From Candidatus Gastranaerophilales bacterium (GTDB lineage Bacteria > Cyanobacteriota > Vampirovibrionia > Gastranaerophilales > JANQFW01): 47,088 bases of DNA. The stretch is from assembly GCA_028277625.1 (NCBI GenBank), contig JANQFW010000011.1:1-47088 (forward strand). The letters run 5' to 3'. Shown in pieces: positions 19,085 to 26,334 of this stretch (positions are counted from its first letter, which is position 1; each line of letters opens with the position of its first letter). A program made the translations under genes and the position numbers. The notes under the pieces were generated by a model that worked only from the letters and a program-made list of their open reading frames with translations, searched no databases and was not told the DNA's origin.

Positions 19085-19477
19085 ATGGATGTTGCGTATA
19101 ATGGTAATTATGCAGGACACAGAAAAGATATAATAAGAAAACAATTTATTGAAATTTGGAATGATTTTTATATGTATGCTGTGAACCTGAGCGGAAATTG
19201 GCAAGCGTCACAAGATATTTATTATACAATCATACTCCCAACAGCTTGTAGCAATCCTAAATTATTTGCAAAATGGACATATGATTTGGTTAAAACATCA
19301 GAAGTAAAGATTAGGAAAAAGTCTACATTTTTAAATTCTATAAAAAAGCTAATGAATACAACACCCGGCAAAGATAATATTAATAAAATAATGACAGAAA
19401 TCTTTATTGCAGGCTTGGACAAACCTATTTATGCAAGGAATGCTCTTAATAACGTAAAAAAACAACAAATAAATTAA
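19085..19477 (+). CDS. Hypothetical protein, weak sigma region-2 resemblance
   Basis: The protein has 130 residues and starts at ATG 19085 with GAGG 9 nt upstream. It has no signal peptide or membrane segment. Residues ~20-75 follow the spacing of an ECF sigma-factor region 2: FIEIWNDFYMYAVNLSGNW, then a QDIYYTI helix, then NPKLFAKWTYDLVKTSEV. These correspond to the 'F..ly....yA..ltGn..dAeDl' and 'F..Wl..i..n' positions of that family. No region 4 helix-turn-helix follows; the basic C-terminus is KNALNNVKKQQIN-like. It may be a degenerate sigma-like or anti-sigma partner, or unrelated. The match is by eye only. Confidence 0.55.
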   Translation: MDVAYNGNYAGHRKDIIRKQFIEIWNDFYMYAVNLSGNWQASQDIYYTIILPTACSNPKLFAKWTYDLVKTSEVKIRKKSTFLNSIKKLMNTTPGKDNINKIMTEIFIAGLDKPIYARNALNNVKKQQIN

Positions 19478-19835
19478 AATTAATTTATACATTATACATA
19501 AATTAAAACACCTAAAAATGTTTTTTTATAAAACTATTATCTTTCTCAAGCTAATTAAAAATTAAAAAATAAAATAAAATGTATTTGACTTTTACTACTC
19601 GCTCAATTCGGGTTCATTTATAACTTTCTTTATTTATATTTCTTATCAAGCAATCCAATAAACAGAAATAAAAATAAAAATAAAATATTAATAATAGCTA
19701 CAAATGAAGAATATGTAAAGTTAGAATAAATTTTACAAAAAAAACATAAAATTAGTATTGATTTTTTTACATTTTTACGCGATAAATAAAAATGTAATTA
19801 AATGAGTACTTTACTATTGAATTTTAAGGGTAATT
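19478..19835. other. AT-rich intergenic stretch
   Basis: It holds a weak terminator hairpin for the preceding gene (AAAACA/TGTTTT, 19505-19524) and, at its right end, a promoter with an inverted repeat for the small ribbon-helix-helix-like gene. Nothing else is visible. Confidence 0.4.
19759..19795 (+). promoter_or_regulatory. Promoter with inverted repeat upstream of the RHH-like gene
   Basis: TTGATT lies about 17-18 bp from a GATAAAT -10-like hexamer. Overlapping them, ACATTTTTA (19769-19777) and TAAAAATGT (19787-19795) form a perfect 9-bp inverted repeat. This arrangement suits autoregulation by the small DNA-binding protein downstream. Confidence 0.4.
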
Positions 19836-20021
19836 ATGATTGAGCAGAGTAAAAAGAAAAGGGGTCCAAAGAAAAAAGAAGGCTTTAGGCAAGAACTTAG
19901 AGTGACTCCGGTCGTTGAACAAGCGTTCAACCATCTAAAAAATAAGTATGAATTAAAAAACAATTCTGAAGCCTTAAATAAGATTGCACAACTATTTTTT
20001 GAGGAAGTTGCTCAAAACTAA
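19836..20021 (+). CDS. Small ribbon-helix-helix-like DNA-binding protein
   Basis: The protein has 61 residues with AAGGG 5 nt upstream of the ATG. A basic N-terminus (KKKRGPKKKEG) resembles an AT-hook arm. A strand (QELRVTPV) and two helices (EQAFNHLKNKYELK, SEALNKIAQLFFEEVA) follow, the order of the CopG/Arc ribbon-helix-helix fold, with the turn at KNNSEAL. Such proteins are usually autoregulatory or antitoxin-type; no toxin gene follows, and a strong terminator closes the unit. The fold is inferred from pattern, not from a recognised family member. Confidence 0.65.
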   Translation: MIEQSKKKRGPKKKEGFRQELRVTPVVEQAFNHLKNKYELKNNSEALNKIAQLFFEEVAQN

Positions 20022-20035
20022 AGTTAAACATGCAC

Positions 20036-20069
20036 AAAAACAGCCGGCTAAAAAAAGCCGGCTGTTTTT
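20036..20069 (+). terminator. Strong intrinsic terminator
   Basis: A perfect 14-bp stem (AAAAACAGCCGGCT, 20036-20049, with 20056-20069) has a 6-A loop and T-tract. It lies 15 bp past the RHH-like gene. Confidence 0.93.
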
Positions 20070-20080
20070 GTTTATACAAC

Positions 20081-20141
20081 CATGAGCGGTGTATTATATA
20101 AAAATACGCTAGACAGGTTTTTACATAATATACCGCTCATG
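20081..20141. repeat. 24-bp imperfect inverted repeat
   Basis: Arms at 20081-20104 and 20118-20141 begin and end CATGAGCGGT / ACCGCTCATG and differ at only two positions, around a 13-nt centre. Neither strand has a T-tract, so it is not a normal terminator. It could be a protein-binding palindrome, a MITE relic or a boundary of the cassette array that starts just after it. Confidence 0.7.
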
Positions 20142-20283
20142 CAAACACAATACGAGTTTTAAAAAACTTTACTTGACAGTTCTTACACTCCTCTTATTTA
20201 TTTTTCTAGTCAATCAAACGTGCTTAAGCTAATCATAAGTAGCCTATTCTATCAAAATTTAATTAGTGTTTAATCTAAATGAC

Positions 20284-20574
20284 CTAAGCAAACGTTTTAA
20301 ATGACTTCTCTACGTTTTTATCCGTGATTTTCTTGATACCGTCAAATTCAGTTTGTGAAATTTTATGTTGGGTTTCCAAGTTTTTCTGTTGTATCTCTAA
20401 CTGTCTATCCATCCTTCTTAACTGGTTAGCTTGTTGAGGATAGTTGTTAGAAGCCTGCTGCGCTTGAAAGGCTAAAGCAGTTCGCCTTTGACTTATCATT
20501 TGTATTGCATACTCTAAGTCAGTTTTTCTTGCGATTAACATCATTAATCGCGCTTGACTGCCGACTAAACCCAT
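20284..20574 (-). CDS. Small helical paralogue 1 (96 residues)
   Basis: This is a member of a local family of four. It opens MGLVGSQARLMMLIARKTDL, then an ISQRRTALAFQ segment, a Gln/Asn-rich middle (QASNNYPQQANQL), and a long amphipathic helix (RRMDRQLEIQQKNLETQHKI). It ends TDKNVEKSFKTFA. There is no signal peptide, cysteine or membrane helix. The protein should be almost wholly helical, probably a two-helix hairpin that self-assembles; size and helix content are like secretion needle or filament subunits, but no family is recognised. GGGGGA lies 9 nt upstream of the ATG. Its 5' region holds a degenerate tandem array. Confidence 0.75.
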   Translation of the reverse strand: MGLVGSQARLMMLIARKTDLEYAIQMISQRRTALAFQAQQASNNYPQQANQLRRMDRQLEIQQKNLETQHKISQTEFDGIKKITDKNVEKSFKTFA

Positions 20575-21369
20575 ATCGTTAAGTCCCCCGATGCTCTCTC
20601 ATTTTATCTGTTAAAAAACTCTATAGTATTACTGGTATAATTCGATATAAACTTAAAAAGGTTAGCTTTCAGTCTTTATCTCTTTCAACAGATAAAATCC
20701 AAAATAAATTCATCGATTTTATCTGACAAGATTGAAATAAATCAAAAAAGTTTATTTTTTTAAATTTATCTATTTAAACTGGTATAATCTAAAATAAATT
20801 AGTAAAATTTATTTTTTAAAGATTCATCTCTCTTAACTGGTAAGTCTGAAATAAACTCAAATTGTTTATTTTTTAAAATTTATCTCTCTTATTATATTAA
20901 ACGATTCAGGCTCTTAAAAATTGCCTAAATTTTTTAAAATTTAAAAATTATTTTTTTCACAAATAAAAAGTCAATATTTCTTCATCACAATATACTATCC
21001 CCGGAGGGATATAAAACCCCATAGCCTTAATAAATTACGCCATCATTTTAATTGCCCTTATTCTGACTTTTAGAGGCAACCTTAATAGTTACGTCATTTA
21101 TTAATTATATAAACATTTTCACCCATTAAACCTTTATTATACTTTCACCACTCTCGCAAATTTGTGCAAGTGCAAATAATTAATACAATAGCCATCTTAC
21201 CCGGCTAAATTTTAATCATAAATTGGCAAAGAATGATATATATAATAATACTTTAATTTTATACCTTCAAATCTACCTAATTTTACCTTTTTAATAGTTT
21301 TTTGTTATACACCTCTGCATTTATACTTGCATATTCATAGTCTAAAATTAACTTTCAAGCTGTATGCTA
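20575..21369. other. 795-bp non-coding spacer in the paralogue array
   Basis: About 80% AT and with no credible gene. It contains the tandem array at 20674-20890, and phased TACC-type repeats at 21263-21289 just downstream of paralogue 2. A short GC-rich patch sits near 20998 (CCCCGGAGGG followed by AAAACCCC) that could fold. It is far longer than a 5' UTR for a 96-codon gene needs to be. Confidence 0.5.
20674..20890 (-). repeat. Degenerate tandem array upstream of paralogue 1
   Basis: Five units start at about 20678, 20721, 20768, 20826 and 20882 (spacing 43, 47, 58, 56). Each contains TTTATCTCTCTT-like sequence, then AACTGGTA-like sequence. The units starting at 20721, 20768 and 20826 also hold an AATAAA..TTTATT hairpin. 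It is placed as a possible regulatory array on the gene's 5' side. Confidence 0.5.
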
Positions 21370-21660
21370 TTATCCAAATGTCTTGAATGATAAGTCAATG
21401 TTTTTGTCTACAAGCTTTTTAATGCCATCATATTCTGTGATTACAATCTTATGTTGAGTTTCTAAATTCTTTTGTTGTATCTCTAGATCTCTATCCATAA
21501 TTCTTAACTGATTAGCTAATTGAGGATAACTGTTTGCAGCTGCCGTAGACTGAAACGCTAAAGCAGTTCGCCTTTGACTTATCATTTGAATTACAAACTC
21601 CAAGTCTGTTTTTCTAGAGAGCAACATCATTAAACGCGCTTGACTAGCGACTAATCCCAT
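21370..21660 (-). CDS. Small helical paralogue 2 (96 residues)
   Basis: This is very close to paralogues 1 and 3: MGLVASQARLMMLLSRKTDL, ISQRRTALAFQSTAAANSYP, QLANQLRIMDRDLEIQQKNL, ending NIDLSFKTFG. Conservation is highest at the N-terminal SQAR..ML..RKTDLE motif and in the last helix (ETQHKIV.TEYDGIKK), so both ends are probably functional surfaces. GGGGGA lies 7 nt upstream of the ATG. Upstream are AAAGGT iterons, one shortened motif copy (21779-21846) and one full 80-nt element (21891-21973), in that order and all pointing toward this gene. Confidence 0.75.
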   Translation of the reverse strand: MGLVASQARLMMLLSRKTDLEFVIQMISQRRTALAFQSTAAANSYPQLANQLRIMDRDLEIQQKNLETQHKIVITEYDGIKKLVDKNIDLSFKTFG

Positions 21661-21680
21661 AGTAGATCCCCCTTTTATAT

Positions 21681-21718
21681 ACCTTTATACCTTTTGATTA
21701 CCTTTATTTTTCACCTTA
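21681..21718 (-). repeat. AAAGGT direct repeats by the ribosome binding site
   Basis: Four ACC(TTT) units at 21681, 21689, 21700 and 21713 read AAAGGT on the gene strand, immediately upstream of paralogue 2. They could act as a protein or RNA binding array, or as repeated pseudo-Shine-Dalgarno sequences. Confidence 0.45.
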
Positions 21719-21778
21719 TAAGCCTAGTAATTAACCAATTACCAATCCTTTAACGAAATATATACAAGCCATCAGTTA

Positions 21779-21846
21779 CATTTAAAGTTACTCATTTCAG
21801 GATAATAACACGCTTGAATCACCTAAAAAGTATTTTGGCGTTAATA
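21779..21846 (-). promoter_or_regulatory. Shortened, diverged copy of the 80-nt element
   Basis: On the minus strand it starts TATTAACGCCAAAATACTTT, continues TTAGGTGATTCAAGCGTG, and ends CCTGAAATGAGTAA. The middle is about 20 nt shorter than in full copies. Left-arm CAGA has become TAGG while the facing TCTG has become CCTG, which keeps the pairing. Confidence 0.5.
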
Positions 21847-21890
21847 TACTTTCATCTTCATCGCTATTTATAACTGCTCATCAATTCAAT

Positions 21891-21973
21891 TTCAGATTAC
21901 TCGTTTCAGAGATTTGTTTACTTAACTAGTTTTAACACTATTAAATAATCTGAAAACTATTTTAGAGTTAGCA
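21891..21973 (-). promoter_or_regulatory. 80-nt structured element, copy A
   Basis: On the minus strand TATGCTAA is followed by CTCTAAAATAGTTTTCAG, ATTATTTAATAGTG, a variable middle, and TCTCTGAAACGAGTAATCTG. The two ends are complementary (TTTCAGATTATT with AGTAATCTGAAA). It points to paralogue 2, 231 bp away, and is 80 nt from CTCTAAAA to the end. Confidence 0.65.
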
Positions 21974-22042
21974 TAATATTTTTCGTTCAATACCATATTT
22001 TTTATACCTATTTAAAATACAATATCAAACTATTTTTGTAAG

Positions 22043-22092
22043 ACCTTTAAATTTACCTTTTTTGACCTTTTAATTTACCTTTAATATACCTT
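22043..22092. repeat. Helically phased ACCTTT iterons
   Basis: Five ACCTT(T) units start at 22043, 22055, 22065, 22077 and 22088. The spacing of 12, 10, 12 and 11 bp is close to one DNA turn. This suggests one protein bound repeatedly on the same face. A shorter similar run is at 21263, 21275 and 21285. Confidence 0.5.
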
Positions 22093-22212
22093 ATTATCTC
22101 TATTATTATAAAAACATGAAGCACCTTTAAATTGCTAAATTAAAATCATTATACTTAACATTTATTAATGAGAATATTAAGCTATAGCAATACAGCTAAT
22201 ACTAATGATCTA

Positions 22213-22250
22213 TAGTATTTATAAAATACTTTTCAGATTATTCAATCCGG
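22213..22250 (+). promoter_or_regulatory. Left half of the 80-nt element, plus strand
   Basis: TAGTATTTATAAAATACTTT then TCAGATTATTCAATCCGG matches the first half of the element exactly in its core, with TATAGT upstream. The right half is absent. It is antisense to the 3' side of paralogue 3. Confidence 0.5.
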
Positions 22251-22349
22251 TTATAAGAGCAAGTATAAATATTAGATAAAAAGCTAGAAGTTTATTTTTT
22301 TAACTTATACTTTTATAATAGAATACCCTAATATAAGCAAAGCTATAAA

Positions 22350-22640
22350 TTAAGCAAATGTCTTAAATGACTTCTCGATGTTTTTATCAATAAGCTTCTT
22401 TATACCGTCGTATTCAGTTTGTACAATTTTATGCTGTGTCTCTAAATTCTTTTGTTGTATTTCCAGTTCTCTATCCATTATTCTTAGTTGATTAGCAATT
22501 TGCGGATAACTATTAGCCGCAGCTTGAGCCTGAAAGGCTAAAACTGTTCTTCTTTGACTAATCATTTGGATCGCATATTCTAAGTCAGTTTTTCTTGCAA
22601 TCAACATCATCAGACGAGCTTGACTAGCAACTAATCCCAT
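22350..22640 (-). CDS. Small helical paralogue 3 (96 residues)
   Basis: This is nearly a merge of paralogues 1 and 2: MGLVASQARLMMLIARKTDL, ISQRRTVLAFQAQAAANSYP, QIANQLRIMDRELEIQQKNL, ending NIEKSFKTFA. Most differences among the three lie in the Ala/Gln/Asn-rich middle. GGGAG lies 8 nt upstream of the ATG. The array probably grew by duplication of gene plus spacer, since spacers carry related elements. No function is recognised. Confidence 0.75.
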   Translation of the reverse strand: MGLVASQARLMMLIARKTDLEYAIQMISQRRTVLAFQAQAAANSYPQIANQLRIMDRELEIQQKNLETQHKIVQTEYDGIKKLIDKNIEKSFKTFA

Positions 22641-22951
22641 TTTGTAAACTCCCTTAGATTAGAATAAGTAAATAATATGTTTTATGGCTTTATCCAGTAA
22701 AAAACTATGATAAACACCGTCATTACACTGCTTGAGAGCATATAATGATAAATATAGATTTCTTAAAATTTAAAACTATCTTTGTTTACTCTAACAGTAA
22801 ACAAAATAGGCTTTTCTCTCTTTAAGTTCAATACTAGCTATACTATATTTTATAATTTATATTATATAAAATATTATTAAAGCTAAATACTTATAAAAAA
22901 TTGTTGAGTTTAATTAGTTAAGTTTAACGCTCCTTTTAAAATAAATGCCTG

Positions 22952-23030
22952 TTACTTATACATTGTCCACTAATACCATTTTTGTTTTGTGTAGGGTTTA
23001 AAGCCCTGCTGTATATATATAAAAAATATA
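22952..23030 (+). repeat. Diverged repeat, copy 1
   Basis: TTACTTATACA, ACCATTTTT, GGTTTAAAGCCCTGCTG and TATATATATAAAA occur in this order. The same order is seen at 24075-24172. Low sequence complexity limits certainty. Confidence 0.35.
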
Positions 23031-23035
23031 TAAGC

Positions 23036-23066
23036 AATAAAATTGCTTTTAAAAAGCAATTTTATT
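23036..23066 (-). terminator. AT-rich hairpin between element and paralogue 3
   Basis: AATAAAATTGCTT (23036-23048) is perfectly complementary to AAGCAATTTTATT (23054-23066). On the minus strand a T-rich run follows after about 12 nt. It could end a transcript begun at the 80-nt element before it reaches paralogue 3. Confidence 0.4.
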
Positions 23067-23307
23067 AAATAATATTAAGTTTTAAAAAATAAAAACCTTT
23101 ACATACCCAGACTTAAGCACTTTGGGATAAAGTTAGCAAAAAAATATATAAAGGAAAATAATTCTCCTGTATATATAAGTTAATTAAAACAATATACAAC
23201 AACATACTACTAAAATAAATTCATTTATATATAAACTTCAAGCTCATTAATAGACTTAAAGTTTACTCAAATTTTAACTCATTTAATACACTACTCTTCA
23301 GTTAAAT

Positions 23308-23389
23308 TTCAGATTACTCTTTTCAGAGATTACTATATGTTATTCACTTTACACGTTTAAATAATCTGAAAAATATCTTAGAGTTAGTA
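23308..23389 (-). promoter_or_regulatory. 80-nt structured element, copy B
   Basis: On the minus strand it has TATACT, then AACTCTAAGATATTTTTCAG, ATTATTTAAACGTG, a variable middle and TCTCTGAAAAGAGTAATCTG. It has a perfect CTCT-GAAA-AGAG hairpin. It points toward paralogue 3 but is 668 bp from it. Confidence 0.65.
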
Positions 23390-23533
23390 TAATTAAAATT
23401 TGATGCCACTTATACCATATATTAGTATTTTACAGTCATATGTAACAACTAAATACTTGTATTTTTTATCTTAATACTTATACTTTTAACTTATACTACC
23501 GTTTACACCTAGTAAAATTAACTTGGCTTAGTA

Positions 23534-23821
23534 TTAACCAAAGAGTCCTTTGAATGCTAAATCGACTTCTTTGTCTACTAATTTCTTGATAGTCTCAAGA
23601 TATGTTTGTAAGATCTTGAGTATAGTTTCTAACATTTTTTGAGCTTGTTCTAATTGCTGATCTTGTTGCTTCAACCCTGCATCCGGTGCACCGTCGCCCT
23701 GTAGTCCCATCTGCTCAGCCAATTTTGACCTTTGAAATGTAATCTGTTGCAGTTTGAACTCTGTGTCTGTCTTTTTTCGTAGGGTTGTCATATGGGTACT
23801 TTTTGATACCGCTAATCCCAT
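23534..23821 (-). CDS. Diverged small helical paralogue 4 (95 residues)
   Basis: It keeps the family frame but has diverged: MGLAVSKSTHMTTLRKKTDT, ITFQRSKLAEQ, then a Gly/Asp/Ala linker (GLQGDGAPDAG) where the others have Gln/Asn. It continues QQDQQLEQAQKMLETILKIL and ends KEVDLAFKGLFG. The shared MGL start, R-K-T-D motif, D-x-x-LE-xx-QK-x-LET helix and F-K-x-(L)F end make the relation clear. It is the first gene of the array in its direction of transcription. GGGAG lies 8 nt upstream of the ATG. It may be the capping or founding member; function is unknown. Confidence 0.72.
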   Translation of the reverse strand: MGLAVSKSTHMTTLRKKTDTEFKLQQITFQRSKLAEQMGLQGDGAPDAGLKQQDQQLEQAQKMLETILKILQTYLETIKKLVDKEVDLAFKGLFG

Positions 23822-24284
23822 CTTAAATATCTCCCATAGGTAAAGTAATACACACTTGATTTACGTTTAATATTAAATTGAACCAATAATCCAACTGACA
23901 AATCCACCTTGATCATCGGAATTATTTTCATTGTCATTACTATACATAGCAATAACAATGTTCAATCCATTTTAAATATAAATCTAATTTAATGAGACAT
24001 TTCAATAATTCAAAGAATTTAATCTACTACTTACTAATTAATTGCGATAAGCTTGATATTCATTTTGATACGAATACCTTATACTTATACAGTTTAACTA
24101 TAATAACCATTTTTATTTACTTTAATAACCATCTCGCTTGGGTAAGGTTTAAAACTCTGTTATATATAAAAAAACAATCAGAAATAAATATTTGCTTTTT
24201 TATGTTATAATTATTAAGTAATGTTAACAATTAAATGCTTAATAAAATATTAATCTATCTATATCGTTTGGAAAAGAGGGTATT
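23822..24284. other. Intergenic stretch between divergent genes
   Basis: It is AT-rich and includes the second copy of the GGTTTAAA-type repeat (24075-24172). A 72-codon open frame at 23992-24210 has no ribosome binding site and overlaps this repeat, so I do not call it. A GAGG lies just before the gene at 24285. Confidence 0.45.
24075..24172 (+). repeat. Diverged repeat, copy 2
   Basis: It shows the same order of blocks as 22952-23030: TTATACTTATACA, AACCATTTTT, GGTTTAAAACTCTGTT and TATATAAAAA. It ends about 110 bp before the gene at 24285. Confidence 0.35.
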
Positions 24285-25001
24285 ATGAAAAAAATATTAA
24301 TGATGAGTTTAGCAGCTTTATTGCTTATAAATACATGCAAGACAACAGGTCAAAATATCCAAGAGATTTCACCTCAAAATGTAATCAAAGCAAATATACA
24401 GTCACAAAGAATACCAGTAGGTACAAAAATTAAATTAAGAATGGAAAATCCGATTAACTCCCAAAATTCTGGATTAGGAGATTCTTTTATTTGCACAATA
24501 ATGGAAGATATTATCGTAAATGATGAATTGATATTACCGGCCGGCTCAATTATTAGAGGAAAAGTTGAAAATATAAAAAAGAACGCAATGTTTTGTATCG
24601 GCGCAGAAATGACAATTTCTCTTGAACACATTGTTACACCAGTTGGAAGGCAAGTTCCTTTAAAAGCTCGCCTTACAGGTATTAACGGCTTGACCAATGA
24701 AGGTGTAATAAACGCAGGAGGCGGATATTTTAACCAATTGGAAAAAAATATGGATCAAAGCTCTCAAGTTTTTCACACAATTACTCATGCAGGCCTACAG
24801 TACGGAAAATCTGTAGCAAATGGATACCCCGTTATAATAACTGCACCAGCCGCAGCCGTCGGAGGAATTTTTGTGGGTGGAGGAAATTTTGTAACAAAAT
24901 CAGTTATGGCTTTGTTTAAAAAGGGACCAAACGTAAAAATTAACCCAGGTGATACATTTGAGTTAATAACAACAGAAATCCTTGATATTCCAACTAACTA
25001 A
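24285..25001 (+). CDS. Secreted beta-rich hypothetical protein
   Basis: The protein has 238 residues. The signal peptide is MKKILMMSLAALLLINTC; the following cysteine lacks a canonical lipobox, so ordinary cleavage near TGQ is as likely as lipidation. The core has IPVGTKIKLRMENPINSQNS, GDSFICTIMEDIIV and LILPAGSIIRGKVENIKK. This order ('vp.Gt.i.l....i.s....Gd.f...v..di......lPaGs...G.v') recalls the C-terminal folds of VirB10/TrbI-type proteins and pilus-related secreted proteins. Gly-rich segments near residues 145 and 195 follow. It ends 22 bp before cinA and is probably co-transcribed. Confidence 0.75.
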   Translation: MKKILMMSLAALLLINTCKTTGQNIQEISPQNVIKANIQSQRIPVGTKIKLRMENPINSQNSGLGDSFICTIMEDIIVNDELILPAGSIIRGKVENIKKNAMFCIGAEMTISLEHIVTPVGRQVPLKARLTGINGLTNEGVINAGGGYFNQLEKNMDQSSQVFHTITHAGLQYGKSVANGYPVIITAPAAAVGGIFVGGGNFVTKSVMALFKKGPNVKINPGDTFELITTEILDIPTN

Positions 25002-25023
25002 AAAATATAAAAAGGGCAAAATA

Positions 25024-26265
25024 ATGATTGCGGAAATTATTTGCGTAGGTGATGAGCTGGTACTGGGAGAAGTGCTAAATACAAACGCACAATTTCTATC
25101 AAAAGAACTTCTTTCTCTTGGTATAGACTGCAAAAAACATACTATAGTTAAAGATAAGCTAAATGATATAAAATACGCAATTAATGATGCTTGCAAAACA
25201 TCCAATATAATCATTTTAACAGGTGGCCTGGGACCAACTGACGATGATATAACAATGCAAGCAATTGCATCAACCTTTGATGCTTATTTAAGTCTTAATC
25301 AGGATGCATTAAAGGACATAGAAAACTTTTTTCAAGCTCGCAATATCAAAATGCCAGTTTCTAATAAAAAACAAGCACTTATACCCAATGGTGCAACTAT
25401 ATTAAAAAATCCCATTGGTACCGCTCCAGGGATACTCTGGAAAATTAAAGAAAATACCTTTATTTTGTCATTTCCGGGCATCCCTTACGAAATGATAGAA
25501 ATGTGGCATAAAAGTGCAAAAAATTATTTAAAAAACATATCTTCTAAAAATATTATAATAAAAAATCTTAAACATTTTGGCACGCCAGAAGCTAAAATAG
25601 GTGAAAAAATTAAAGACTTAATGGAGAAAGATAATCCGCAAGTAGCCCCTTATGTTGAAAATGGTACAATTCGCATTCGCATAAGCTCCCATAATGAATC
25701 TAAGGAAAAAGCCGAAGCTCTATTGAAAAATACTGAAAAAGCAATACTAAACAAAACACTAGAATATTTTTATGGCTATGATAATGACACACTAGAATCA
25801 GTAGTTGGAGACCTTTTAAAAAAGTATAATTTAACACTGTCTACCGCAGAATCTTGTACAGGAGGACTAATAAGCTCTAAATTAACAGATATATCAGGCA
25901 GCTCAGAATATATAAAGCTTAATCTAGTCACATACTCAAATGAAGCAAAAATAAATATGTTGAATGTAGAAGAACAAACTCTGATAAAACATGGTGCAGT
26001 AAGCCCAGAAACGGCCGAAGAAATGGCAAAAGGCGTACAAAAATTATCAGGTTGCGCTATTGGCCTTGGAATAACAGGAATAGCAGGCCCAACCGGCGGC
26101 ACAACCGAAAAACCTGTAGGACTTGTTTATATTGGAATATGTGATGATAAAAAAATAAACATACATAAAGTGCAGCTAAACAGTAAATTACCCAGGTTTA
26201 AAATAAAAGCACTAGCTTGCAATTATGCACTTAACTATTTAAGACTATTTCTAACTAAAAAATAA
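25024..26265 (+). CDS. cinA: CinA-like protein (MoCF domain plus nicotinamide-nucleotide amidase)
   Basis: The protein has 413 residues. The start at 25024 (MIAEIICVGDELVLGE) has AAGGG upstream; a longer frame from 24982 overlaps the previous gene. The N-terminal molybdopterin-binding-like domain (residues 1-~165) has GDELVLGEVLNTNAQFL and LTGGLGPTDDDITM, and a pyrophosphatase activity on ADP-ribose/NAD-type compounds is known for such proteins. A KH-like middle follows. The C-terminal amidase domain has STAESCTGGLISSKLT and LGITGIAGPTGGTTEKPVG and deamidates NMN in pyridine nucleotide salvage. Despite the name, a link to competence here is not shown. Confidence 0.95.
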   Translation: MIAEIICVGDELVLGEVLNTNAQFLSKELLSLGIDCKKHTIVKDKLNDIKYAINDACKTSNIIILTGGLGPTDDDITMQAIASTFDAYLSLNQDALKDIENFFQARNIKMPVSNKKQALIPNGATILKNPIGTAPGILWKIKENTFILSFPGIPYEMIEMWHKSAKNYLKNISSKNIIIKNLKHFGTPEAKIGEKIKDLMEKDNPQVAPYVENGTIRIRISSHNESKEKAEALLKNTEKAILNKTLEYFYGYDNDTLESVVGDLLKKYNLTLSTAESCTGGLISSKLTDISGSSEYIKLNLVTYSNEAKINMLNVEEQTLIKHGAVSPETAEEMAKGVQKLSGCAIGLGITGIAGPTGGTTEKPVGLVYIGICDDKKINIHKVQLNSKLPRFKIKALACNYALNYLRLFLTKK

Positions 26266-26289
26266 AAAACCCCTAATAAATAATAGGGG
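26258..26289 (-). terminator. Terminator of the vWD-like gene
   Basis: CCCCTA (26270-26275) pairs with TAGGGG (26284-26289); on the minus strand it runs into TTTTTTATTTTTT. It lies 46 bp past the stop at 26335 and overlaps the end of cinA. Confidence 0.7.
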
Positions 26290-26334
26290 CTTAAAACTAG
26301 TTTTAATTAGTGATATCTATAAAGTACAATAAAT

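Larger units (their letters stand above)
21661..22349. other. 689-bp non-coding spacer in the paralogue array
   Basis: From the paralogue 2 side it holds AAAGGT iterons (21681-21718), a shortened element (21779-21846), a full element (21891-21973), a second phased iteron cluster (22043-22092) and a half element in opposite orientation (22213-22250). No gene is visible. Confidence 0.55.
22641..23533. other. 893-bp non-coding spacer in the paralogue array
   Basis: Toward paralogue 3 it holds a GTTTACT..AGTAAAC hairpin (near 22784-22802), a region resembling 24075-24172 (GGTTTAAA.C.CTG then TATATATAAAA), a long hairpin at 23036-23066 and the full element at 23308-23389. No credible gene is present. 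Confidence 0.5.

Noticed and set aside
20081-20141. Second terminator after the RHH-like gene
   Set aside because: No T-tract on either strand, and a complete terminator lies immediately before it.
23992-24210. 72-codon plus-strand open frame
   Set aside because: It has no ribosome binding site, a Tyr/Leu/Ile-rich composition expected from AT-rich DNA, and it overlaps the diverged repeat at 24075-24172.
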